5,399 bases of DNA from Desulfobacteraceae bacterium (GCA_002868985.1 PKTV01000208.1:1-5399); one strand, 5' to 3'; shown: positions 1 to 4,282, counted from the first letter of the stretch. A program made the numbers and translations. The notes: generated from the sequence alone by a model not told the origin.

Positions 1-75
1 TCAGGGTTCAAGGTTCAGGAGGCAGGGCCTGCCCGCCGATGCTTTGTGGCAGGCTCAGGGAAACGAAGCATTTAA
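1..75. repeat. Intergenic GGTTCA repeat and GC-rich hairpin
   Basis: The first 20 bases hold two consecutive GGTTCA units spaced 7 bp apart (positions 5-10 and 12-17), apparently the end of a short tandem array cut by the window edge. Next comes an inverted repeat, GCCTGCC at 27-33 against GGCAGGC at 48-54, with a second overlapping palindrome at 21-33. Reading frame 1 stays open to TAA at 73-75, but the peptide only translates the repeat, so I do not call the end of an upstream gene. The element resembles the GC-rich palindromes scattered between genes in many deltaproteobacteria, and could also work as a terminator for a gene outside the window. Confidence 0.45.
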
Positions 76-128
76 AAAAAGCGATTTGTTTAGCCTTACT
101 TTTGACGTACCTGTAATCAATTGATATT

Positions 129-181
129 TAGATATTGGCAACTAAACACAAGTTTGATTTCGGTTAGAAACTTTCCATTTT
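129..181 (+). repeat. Dispersed repeat, copy A (partner at 4280)
   Basis: This stretch aligns without gaps to 4280-4332 at roughly three quarters identity. The shared cores are ATATTGGCAA and AGTTTGATTTC, in the same order and spacing. Both copies lie in the same orientation in long non-coding stretches upstream of a candidate -24/-12 promoter. No open frame is shared, so this is probably a degenerate intergenic repeat, not a gene remnant. Its function is unknown. Confidence 0.5.
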
Positions 182-216
182 GGGCAATTTAAAGTGTAGT
201 CACATTATCGTTAATC

Positions 217-275
217 AAGTCCCTCACTTTCACCCTGATTTAACATAGGTAGGGATCAGGGAAGTCCTTTTCACC
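217..275. repeat. Direct plus inverted repeat in intergenic region
   Basis: CCCTGAT (233-239) and ATCAGGG (255-261) form a perfect 7-bp inverted repeat around a 15-base centre. Each arm borders a copy of AAGTCC followed by TTTTCACC or a near match (217-233 and 262-275). The symmetry suggests a protein-binding site or hairpin. It lies about 200 bases upstream of the promoter for the PilZ-like gene, and I cannot assign a factor. The rest of 76-450 is AT-rich with no recognisable gene. Confidence 0.3.
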
Positions 276-402
276 ACCGTACCCCTATTCCGTGGGCTAA
301 TATTATGTAAAAATTTTCATAAATCTTATGGAGCATACCTCATAATTTCAGGTGTTTTCAGTATATATCTGTACTGCCAACCAGACCTTTCAATTAATGT
401 AA

Positions 403-415
403 ATCTCTAATATTA
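403..415 (+). promoter_or_regulatory. Shared upstream word ATCTCTAATATTA (copy 1)
   Basis: The 13 bases ATCTCTAATATTA recur exactly at 1556-1568, and the first eight recur at 4434-4441. All three lie 31 to 51 bases upstream of a T(T/G)GC-N8-TGC promoter. It may be a binding site for a DNA-bending protein or an activator. It does not fit the IHF consensus well, so no factor is named. Confidence 0.4.
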
Positions 416-453
416 TTGCAATTTAAATTGAATCGTTCCATAAACAACTGATT

Positions 454-469
454 TTGCATGGTTTTTGCA
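454..469 (+). promoter_or_regulatory. Candidate sigma-54 promoter upstream of the PilZ-like gene
   Basis: The site reads TTGCATGGTTTTTGCA. It fits the -24/-12 consensus TGGCAYR-N4-TTGCW with one change: T replaces the first G of the -24 GG. The dinucleotide TG at 455-456 and GC at 467-468 are separated by the required 10 bases. Transcription would start near 480, giving a leader of about 42 nt before the ATG at 522. The same variant (TTGC in place of TGGC) is used at 1587. Confidence 0.5.
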
Positions 470-521
470 TATGACAAAATAAGATTTCTCAAACTTAAAG
501 TTTCATAAGGATAGCTTACAA

Positions 522-893
522 ATGTTCGAGTTAATTAAAATTGGAAATCACAACGTAATCGACTTGGCCGAGCGTAGATTTAAATCAAAAATCGTTTCAG
601 GCGAATACCACAGTGTTCAGTTCTTTTTAAATGGAAGTGGGCTATCCCACCTATTTAGATTACGATATAATACCTCAAATGGGCCATATCTTCTTGTAAA
701 ACAAGATTCCTCTGTGTTCAAAGAATTGAAAGTTGGTGATTTAATGGACATGGAATACAATCGGTCTGAATCATTAGGTGGTAGCAAAACTTTTAAAACT
801 CTAATAACTTCAAAAATTCCAGATGATCATTATACAGGGTATTCTATTGTCGAGTTATCTATCATCAATAATCAAGAAGAAAAATTAAATTAA
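522..893 (+). CDS. Short PilZ-like domain protein
   Basis: This 123-residue cytoplasmic protein has no signal peptide or membrane segment. An AAGGAT ribosome-binding site lies about nine bases before the ATG. From memory it resembles a family of single-domain, PilZ-like proteins in Desulfobacterales. Their pattern is: basic residues near the start (here ERR at 17-19), a strand ending FRLR (45-48), a turn with the D/NxSxxG character (here NTSNG, 50-54), then LLVKQDS (57-63), LKVGDLMDMEY (69-79) and a C-terminal strand GYSIVELSI (106-114). PilZ domains bind cyclic-di-GMP through RxxxR and D/NxSxxG. Both motifs are degenerate here, so ligand binding is doubtful and the protein could be a non-binding PilZ-fold adaptor. 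It is the first gene of a probable operon, with 14 bases before the XRE gene. Confidence 0.6.
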   Translation: MFELIKIGNHNVIDLAERRFKSKIVSGEYHSVQFFLNGSGLSHLFRLRYNTSNGPYLLVKQDSSVFKELKVGDLMDMEYNRSESLGGSKTFKTLITSKIPDDHYTGYSIVELSIINNQEEKLN

Positions 894-907
894 ACCAACC
901 TATTACT

Positions 908-1114
908 ATGATTAAGAATATACAGAAAAATTCCTTAAAAGAAATTAGAGAAAGTCTTTTGATGAGTAAGTCCGAGCTTTCCAAAAAGGCCAGCATTTCA
1001 CCCCTCACCATCTCACGAATAGAACAAGGTAAGCCATGCAGAATGGAAACAAAACGAAAAATCCTTTTAGCGTTAGGTTTGAAATTAACGGATAAGGACA
1101 AAGTTTTTCATTAG
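908..1114 (+). CDS. Small XRE-family helix-turn-helix regulator
   Basis: This 68-residue protein is a stand-alone Cro/C1-type DNA-binding domain with no sensor or effector domain. The helix-turn-helix lies at about 20-41: helix 2 is SKSELSKKAS, and the recognition helix starts at SPLTISRIEQG. The tail, CRMETKRKILLALGLKLTDKDKVF, is the hallmark of a small XRE family common in Geobacter and Desulfobacterales, which I recognise from memory. I keep the ATG at 908 because homologues carry a similar NSLKEIRE-type lead before the first helix; the ribosome-binding site there is poor, so translation may be coupled to the PilZ-like gene 14 bases upstream. A likely role is autoregulation of this operon. 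The TAG stop is in the same frame as the next gene, and 45 bases without a stop separate them. Confidence 0.85.
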   Translation: MIKNIQKNSLKEIRESLLMSKSELSKKASISPLTISRIEQGKPCRMETKRKILLALGLKLTDKDKVFH

Positions 1115-1159
1115 GTTAAAGAATTATACCAAATTGTAAAAGAAACCCAAGAAATAGAG

Positions 1160-1303
1160 ATGTCAGAAAAATACCCAGAATGCCCTTTGTATAATCACAA
1201 AAACTGCAAAGAGATTGATAACCGGAAAGTCTGTGCTATTGTACGTAAAGACAAAATCTGTCTTAGAAAGCTTCCGAAATCGGTAAAGGAGGTTAAAAAA
1301 TAA
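1160..1303 (+). CDS. 47-residue four-cysteine protein
   Basis: The ATG at 1160 opens a 47-codon frame with cysteines at 8, 16, 25 and 34 (spacing C-x7-C-x8-C-x8-C) and key segments CPLYNHKNC and VCAIVRKDKICLRK. The even spacing and basic character suggest a small metal-binding (zinc or iron-sulfur) protein. I recall similar small proteins in Desulfobacterales, but the function is unknown. The ribosome-binding site is weak. No ATG, GTG or TTG lies in frame between the XRE stop (1112-1114) and this ATG, so expression may depend on coupling or on readthrough of that TAG. The gene ends in a run of six A (1295-1300). A -1 shift there would add about 30 codons to a stop at 1390. Confidence 0.6.
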   Translation: MSEKYPECPLYNHKNCKEIDNRKVCAIVRKDKICLRKLPKSVKEVKK

Positions 1304-1451
1304 CCCGTAACCGGGATGTTGTCATTGAAGCATTAGATATCACAATACCTGCTAAATTATTTATTGCCCAAATACTATCAAGGTATCTGTAATCTACGCA
1401 CTCCTTATCTCCATCGATACCCATCATCCATTTGAGTTGCCTGATAATACT

Positions 1452-1498
1452 ATGTAAATAATGTAATAAATTTATGTAATTTACCCCACAATTACATA
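1452..1498. promoter_or_regulatory. ATGTAA cluster and perfect inverted repeat, candidate activator site
   Basis: ATGTAA occurs three times in the forward direction (starting at 1452, 1461 and 1474) and once inverted as TTACAT at 1492. The last pair forms a perfect 9-bp inverted repeat, TATGTAATT (1473-1481) and AATTACATA (1490-1498), around TACCCCAC. The cluster ends about 90 bases before the -24 box at 1587, which is where sigma-54 enhancer proteins usually bind. A short T run follows the repeat, so a weak terminator for the upstream operon is the alternative. Confidence 0.4.
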
Positions 1499-1555
1499 GA
1501 TCTTTTTAGATTTTTGCATACATATTTGTCATCCAGCTTGCAGGAACTACTTGAT

Positions 1556-1568
1556 ATCTCTAATATTA
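1556..1568 (+). promoter_or_regulatory. Shared upstream word ATCTCTAATATTA (copy 2)
   Basis: This is an exact 13-base copy of the word at 403-415. It lies 31 bases before the -24 box of the promoter for the structured RNA. An identical 13-mer in front of two promoters of the same unusual TTGC type suggests shared control. Confidence 0.4.
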
Positions 1569-1586
1569 ATGGACAAAACGTTGTTC

Positions 1587-1602
1587 TTGCACGATTTTTG
1601 CA
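1587..1602 (+). promoter_or_regulatory. Candidate sigma-54 promoter of the structured RNA
   Basis: The site reads TTGCACGATTTTTGCA. Apart from T for G in the -24 GG, it matches the consensus TGGCACG-N4-TTGCA at every fixed base, and TG at 1588-1589 lies exactly 10 bases from GC at 1600-1601. Transcription would start near 1613. No gene follows within 900 bases, but a structured RNA and a strong terminator do. Confidence 0.55.
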
Positions 1603-1612
1603 TAATTTTTAA

Positions 1613-1810
1613 TAAATAAGCATAATTATCAATTGAAGAAAAGCCAAAGTCCGAACTATCGGCAGTAGTTGGACGTAAAAGGTTTAAGAAATAGTTGGGC
1701 ATGAACCATATATTGCCCGATTACGGAGGAAGAGTGGTTAATGGCGTGTTAACTTATCTTCATAACTCCTCCATAAGGGCGGTCTAAAAGGACCGCCCTT
1801 ATTCTTTGTT
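1613..1810 (+). ncRNA. Candidate stand-alone structured RNA, possibly aptamer-containing
   Basis: A promoter at 1587 and a perfect terminator at 1775-1810 enclose about 200 bases with no good open frame. Four helices can be drawn. An outer stem AAGCC/GGTTT (1641-1645 with 1681-1685) surrounds an inner stem GTCC-AACTA/TAGTT-GGAC (1649-1658 with 1666-1674). GGGCA/TGCCC pairs at 1697-1701 with 1714-1718. GAAGA/TCTTC (1729-1733 with 1757-1761), flanked by GGAG/CTCC, encloses an SD-like GGAGG. The terminator hairpin is last. The first module, with AAA on one side of the internal loop and GGACGTAAAAGG closing the other, recalls the P2 region of class I cyclic-di-GMP (GEMM) riboswitches. The GNRA loop and the second conserved stem are not evident. 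It could equally be an unrelated small RNA. The exposed CTCCTCC (1766-1772) could pair with ribosome-binding sites. Confidence 0.5.
1775..1810 (+). terminator. Strong intrinsic terminator of the structured RNA
   Basis: A perfect 10-bp stem, AAGGGCGGTC (1775-1784) against GACCGCCCTT (1791-1800), closes a six-base loop and is followed by ATTCTTTGTT. It is the most stable hairpin in the window. With no gene in the preceding 470 bases, it most plausibly ends a non-coding transcript. Confidence 0.85.
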
Positions 1811-2317
1811 AATTCAAGGAATTCCAAACGCATCTGACTTTTCATGCCAGCAGCTTTATTTATGAAAACGCCCCGATTCCTCTCACCTCCGAAAGCATCG
1901 AACCGATAGAAATGCCACAAGTGTTCCTTTCTTAATCAACAATAGCGTTGCCTTTTTTGCATTTCTGTAAGAAATAGGATATCTGTAAAGAAAATATAGA
2001 TGCTTGGACCTGTGGTTTTGGTACATGTAATTATAGAAAAACGTATTTCACATTCAGAAGAAGCTCCATCCAAGTTAAAATTCCCGCGTATCCTTCTTTA
2101 AAAACAGACTGAGCAATAGAGCATATAGTACCATTATTTATTGAAGACATATGTTTTTCCAATCCTGATCAACTGAAGGAATATTCCTTCGCTTTATAAC
2201 CATTTATTTACAGACATTTGAATCATTTTTTCTATCAAGCTCTTTTGCTCACCGTATGATAATTCATTCATTTATTCCATCTGGTTTTCATCCAATAACT
2301 ATAAATATACTATTAAA
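1811..2317. other. Non-coding stretch with one perfect palindrome
   Basis: I see no convincing gene here on either strand; a weak minus-strand frame overlaps its start (1738-1920). The one clear structure is a perfect 16-bp palindrome, GAAGGAATATTCCTTC, at 2175-2190. Its length is typical of an operator for a dimeric regulator. No promoter or T run is visible next to it, so its role is open. Confidence 0.4.
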
Positions 2318-2335
2318 CAGAGGGTTATAACTCTG
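2318..2335. promoter_or_regulatory. Imperfect palindrome touching a -24 box, candidate operator
   Basis: CAGAG and CTCTG flank a GGTTATAA centre in CAGAGGGTTATAACTCTG. The right arm overlaps the first bases of the TGGC box at 2334, so a bound protein would block sigma-54 polymerase. The bound factor is unknown. Confidence 0.35.
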
Positions 2336-2349
2336 GCATATCAATTGCA
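2334..2349 (+). promoter_or_regulatory. Candidate sigma-54 promoter upstream of the response-regulator region
   Basis: The site reads TGGCATATCAATTGCA. It fits the -24/-12 consensus at all key positions: GG at 2335-2336, 10 bases, then GC at 2347-2348. Transcription would start near 2360 and cross the broken gene (2494-2643) before the receiver gene at 2719. The leader would be about 360 nt. It may originally have served the now-broken gene. Confidence 0.6.
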
Positions 2350-2369
2350 AATAAACATATTTAGAATCG

Positions 2370-2502
2370 CAGCGCAGGTGGAATGAACTACATTTGGAGG
2401 CGGTTCTTCAAATAGAATAATTATTGTGCGCTGTACTTGAATTGAAGCTCCCTACAACCCCGCTAAAACGAAATTCCTGCTTCTCTCCAATAAGCTGCGG
2501 GG
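2370..2502. repeat. Two long-range inverted repeats, possible leader structure or REP-like element
   Basis: CAGCGCA (2370-2376) pairs with TGCGCTG (2427-2433), and CCCCGC (2458-2463) pairs with GCGGGG (2497-2502). The second hairpin resembles GC-rich intergenic palindromes common in deltaproteobacteria. Both follow the promoter at 2334 and could fold in its leader. No known riboswitch core is recognisable. Confidence 0.3.
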
Positions 2503-2643
2503 AACGCGCTTGCTTTTGTAGTTCAATCTTCATTGCCGATGGTGAATCATGTCAGTAAGAAAGTTCAGGTAAAAGGATCGGTGCTGGAAAGCAAAGGGCA
2601 GAAACAGATTTACGTTTCAGCCTATAGAATCATCAAAGAATAA
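2494..2643 (+). pseudogene. 3' remnant of a small-beta-domain (OB-like) protein gene
   Basis: After a stop at 2491 the frame is open to TAA at 2641-2643. The last 34 codons, from the ATG at 2539, read as a typical protein end: VNHVSKKVQVKGSVLES, then KQIYVSAYRIIKE. The pattern HVxKxVxVKGxV followed by a second amphipathic strand is typical of the C-terminal half of small periplasmic OB-fold-like proteins. No ribosome-binding site precedes the ATG, and the upstream part does not read as the missing N-terminal half. I therefore interpret it as a decayed gene. A genuine 34-residue peptide is possible but less likely. The tail ends 75 bases before the receiver gene. Confidence 0.45.
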
Positions 2644-2677
2644 CCGCTTCATCAATTAAGGGCGGCAAAGCAAAAAA

Positions 2678-2693
2678 GGGGAAAATTTCCCCC
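2678..2693. promoter_or_regulatory. GGGGAAAATTTCCCC palindrome before the receiver gene
   Basis: The 15 bases at 2678-2692 form a 7+1+7 palindrome, 26 bases upstream of the ATG at 2719. The loop is too small for a normal terminator and no T run follows. It could be an operator, or could form a weak hairpin near the translation start. Confidence 0.3.
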
Positions 2694-2718
2694 TCCAATA
2701 AGTAAATTTGGTGATGCC

Positions 2719-3072
2719 ATGTACCATATTTTAGTCATTGATGATGAAAAAGCGATATTAGATGCCATTAAGATAGTATTATCAAGAGCCGGCTTTAAGG
2801 TTGAAATCGCCTTGGAAGGCCAAGAGGGTATCCAAAAATTTAATAGCGGTCGATTTGACCTTGTCATTACAGACATCCTAATGCCGGGACTGAACGGTCG
2901 AGACGTTGTTGATCACATCCATAATTCCGATAGACCTTGTACTCCAATCATAGGTATCTCTGCTACTCCTTGGCTCTTCGAGAACATTCAGTTTGATGCT
3001 GTTTTCACAAAACCATTTCCCTTTGAGGATCTGGTAAATTCAATCCGTCATCTCTCCATGCAGGTCGACTAA
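2719..3072 (+). CDS. Single-domain response regulator (receiver only)
   Basis: This 117-residue protein is one complete CheY-like receiver domain with no output domain. The acidic pocket is D8-D9 (ILVIDDE). The phosphate acceptor is D52 in LVITDILMPG, the switch serine is S81 (GISAT), the aromatic switch position is F96, and the conserved lysine is K98 (TKPF). All catalytic residues are present, so phosphorylation by a histidine kinase and signalling through protein contact are expected. No kinase gene lies in the window, so it is an orphan here. Start: ATG at 2719 with a weak GGTGAT site at 2710-2715. It may be read from the promoter at 2334. A separate promoter at 3124 serves the next genes. 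Confidence 0.93.
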   Translation: MYHILVIDDEKAILDAIKIVLSRAGFKVEIALEGQEGIQKFNSGRFDLVITDILMPGLNGRDVVDHIHNSDRPCTPIIGISATPWLFENIQFDAVFTKPFPFEDLVNSIRHLSMQVD

Positions 3073-3123
3073 GATTGTGATTTAATCTAAATTGAGCGCT
3101 TTGGATTAGTTGCACCAATACCT

Positions 3124-3139
3124 TGGCGAAAAATATGCT
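3124..3139 (+). promoter_or_regulatory. Candidate sigma-54 promoter before the 54-residue protein
   Basis: The site reads TGGCGAAAAATATGCT. GG at 3125-3126 and GC at 3137-3138 are 10 bases apart. The -24 box is good as far as TGGC, and the -12 box is ATGCT. Transcription would start near 3150, 46 bases before the ATG at 3196, almost the same geometry as the promoter of the PilZ-like gene. Confidence 0.45.
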
Positions 3140-3195
3140 TTGTAAGACTCAATCGGATGAATCTATTTTTCCGCTAATTTCAAAAGGCATTTGAG

Positions 3196-3360
3196 ATGAA
3201 AAAAATTATAATTCTAAGTGACACCGATGAAACCCGTATTGATCTGGTTTCATATCTCAAGGAGCTATTTCCTGAATGTGAAATCCAGATACTCAAATAC
3301 CGATCCAATAGTATTGAAGAGGGTATTATCACCGAAATAAAGGGTATCAACCAAAAATAA
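3196..3360 (+). CDS. 54-residue half-receiver-like protein
   Basis: The ATG at 3196 has an AAAAGG ribosome-binding site eight bases away. The product starts MKKIIILSDTDETRIDLVSY, followed by a helix ending LKELFPE and a strand CEIQIL (28-33). This is the beta1-alpha1-beta2 layout of a receiver or Rossmann-type fold: acidic residues at 9 and 11 after the first strand, then a long helix. It stops before the phosphate-acceptor strand, so it cannot be phosphorylated as a normal receiver. I recall similar short SDTxETRIDLV proteins in Desulfobacterales, which suggests a genuine small family, not a truncation. It could be a partner or decoy for a receiver, such as the one 123 bases upstream. That is inference. 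It probably forms an operon with the gene at 3409. Confidence 0.6.
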   Translation: MKKIIILSDTDETRIDLVSYLKELFPECEIQILKYRSNSIEEGIITEIKGINQK

Positions 3361-3408
3361 TCAGGGGAAACAGTCACTTAAACTCCTCATTCAAACTGAA
3401 AACGAACT

Positions 3409-3768
3409 ATGGCCATCTACTTAATTCCGGAACCTGTCAGCATGTTTTTGTTGGGCGTCGGCCTTGTGAATCTTGCACGGTTCGGCCGGATGTTTTTTAA
3501 AAAACATAGCCCGAACGAAACCCTATTATCGGATAGAGTGAAAAAGCTACGGCTTAGAGACAGTTTGAAGCTTAAATTAGAAATCATACAGAAAAAAATT
3601 GAGAGACTAATATTAGAATCTAAAGAAATATTATCTGCAAAAGAAACAGCTGATAACATAAATAGAGATAGGCGTTCAGGTATTGAAAGGCGCCAATTCT
3701 CATATAACGGATATATACCTGAACGCTGGTCTGGCAAAGAAAAAAGAAGTGGGAGAGATAGAAGATAA
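3409..3768 (+). CDS. PEP-CTERM-like N-terminal anchor, coiled coil and arginine-rich tail
   Basis: This 119-residue protein has three parts. Residues 6-32 read like a PEP-CTERM sorting signal: IPEP, then a hydrophobic segment of about 20 residues (VSMFLLGVGLVNLARFGRMFF), then KK. In PEP-CTERM proteins this tripartite signal, cut by exosortase, sits at the C-terminus; here it is at the N-terminus. Residues 42-84 are a charged helix, probably coiled coil. Residues 86-119 are a repeat of DRRSG/ERR units around QFSYNGYIPERWSG, a tail I recall from many deltaproteobacterial proteins. The positive charges after the segment suggest N-out, C-in topology. The start is fixed: the frame is closed by TGA at 3397 and ATG 3409 is the first start, although its ribosome-binding site is weak. 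It is 48 bases after the 54-residue gene and closed by a terminator. Confidence 0.75.
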   Translation: MAIYLIPEPVSMFLLGVGLVNLARFGRMFFKKHSPNETLLSDRVKKLRLRDSLKLKLEIIQKKIERLILESKEILSAKETADNINRDRRSGIERRQFSYNGYIPERWSGKEKRSGRDRR

Positions 3769-3805
3769 AAATTAAGAATACTGCTACATTAAAAATAATT
3801 TAAAA

Positions 3806-3833
3806 GGCAGGGTCATTTGGCCCTACTTTTTTT
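3806..3833 (+). terminator. Intrinsic terminator after the coiled-coil gene
   Basis: AGGGTC (3809-3814) pairs with GGCCCT (3819-3824) around an ATTT loop, with one U-G pair, and TTTTTTT follows at 3827-3833. It lies about 40 bases past the stop at 3768 and ends the 3196-3768 unit. Confidence 0.85.
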
Positions 3834-3896
3834 ATCGTCCATACTTTGAATAAGTGAAATTTTTATCAATACATGTCTATCCCGAGCCGGACTTTT

Positions 3897-3925
3897 TTGT
3901 GTAGCTACTTGTTCTCTTCTATAAT
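3897..3925 (+). promoter_or_regulatory. Candidate sigma-70 promoter for the 62-residue protein
   Basis: A perfect -10 box TATAAT (3920-3925) lies 17 bases after a weak -35, TTGTGT (3897-3902). Transcription would begin near 3932, directly before the GAAAGGG ribosome-binding site. It is the only clear housekeeping-type promoter seen, and it argues against the upstream start codons at 3873 and 3924. Confidence 0.5.
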
Positions 3926-3944
3926 GGTAATCGAAAGGGCTACA

Positions 3945-4133
3945 ATGGACAAACACCCCCTGAACTGCAAAAAATTTGATTCCTATACTTCACCATGTAC
4001 AAAAAGAGACAATGAAGCGTTAAAAGAACTTAGAAGACTAATTAATGTTGGGGGCACATATCCAGGTGACATTTTTTACAAAGCAAAAGCCGTATGTATG
4101 AATTGTAAGAGTTTTGAACCTGAATTTTTTTAA
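3945..4133 (+). CDS. 62-residue four-cysteine protein, possible zinc ribbon
   Basis: From the ATG at 3945 the product has 62 residues with cysteines at 8, 18, 51 and 54. The first pair is NCKKFDSYTSPC (C-x9-C) and the last is VCMNCKSFEPE (CxxC). Between them are a charged helix, DNEALKELRRLI, and a VGGTYPGD turn. Two cysteine pairs around a helical insert suggest a small zinc-binding or iron-sulfur module. Its partner is unknown. The frame is open back to ATG 3873, but GAAAGGG at 3933-3939 and the promoter at 3897-3925 favour the start at 3945, and the extra 24 residues look non-conserved. No terminator is visible after the stop. It differs in cysteine spacing from the protein at 1160 and is not an obvious paralogue. 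Confidence 0.7.
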   Translation: MDKHPLNCKKFDSYTSPCTKRDNEALKELRRLINVGGTYPGDIFYKAKAVCMNCKSFEPEFF

Positions 4134-4207
4134 AATGTTTAGGTGAAATATGAGACCAGTAAAAGATATTGAACCAATAATAAGGAAAATATGATATCTG
4201 TATATCA

Positions 4208-4282
4208 ATGGTTGTTGTGAATGGTGCGGAGATTGACAAGGTACCAGATATCACAATGCTCGGTAAGTTGTTAATAAGCTAA
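4208..4282 (+). CDS. Doubtful 24-codon frame, possible gene remnant
   Basis: ATG 4208 starts a short frame, MVVVNGAEIDKVPDITMLGK followed by LLIS. It has no ribosome-binding site and overlaps the start of repeat copy B (4280). I mention it because its segment DITMLGKLLI resembles DITIPAKLFI, encoded at 1336-1365 after the other four-cysteine gene; both copies share the 12 bases AGATATCACAAT. It may be a fragment of a decayed gene. Just upstream, an even shorter frame (14 codons, 4150-4194) follows an AGGTGA site. Confidence 0.2.
   Translation: MVVVNGAEIDKVPDITMLGKLLIS

Noticed and set aside
865..1101. Minus-strand frame of 78 codons
   Set aside because: It lies opposite the clearly recognisable XRE gene and has no family features of its own.
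1452..1498. ATGTAA repeats as a CRISPR-like array
   Set aside because: The units are six bases long with no uniform spacers; they fit protein-binding sites.
1948..1962. TTGC and TTTTTGCA near 1948-1961 as a sixth sigma-54 promoter
   Set aside because: The spacing is two bases too short, and sigma-54 promoters do not tolerate spacing changes.
2652..2876. Minus-strand frame of 74 codons
   Set aside because: It overlaps the start of the receiver gene, whose catalytic residues are all in place.
3180..3377. Minus-strand frame of 65 codons
   Set aside because: It lies opposite the 54-residue gene, which has a proper ribosome-binding site and a recognisable fold pattern.
3417..3737. Minus-strand frame of 106 codons
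   Set aside because: It is the mirror of the PEP-CTERM-like coiled-coil gene; the plus-strand product has recognisable motifs and a terminator.
3873..3944. Longer N-terminus for the 62-residue four-cysteine protein
   Set aside because: A TATAAT box lies inside it and the good ribosome-binding site belongs to ATG 3945.
4042..4254. Minus-strand frame of 70 codons
   Set aside because: It overlaps the four-cysteine gene and reads as low-complexity, without a ribosome-binding site that I can see.
4208..4282. MVVVNGAEI frame as a ThiS/MoaD-type sulfur carrier
   Set aside because: Only the first few residues resemble that family, the frame is 24 codons long and it lacks the C-terminal GG.
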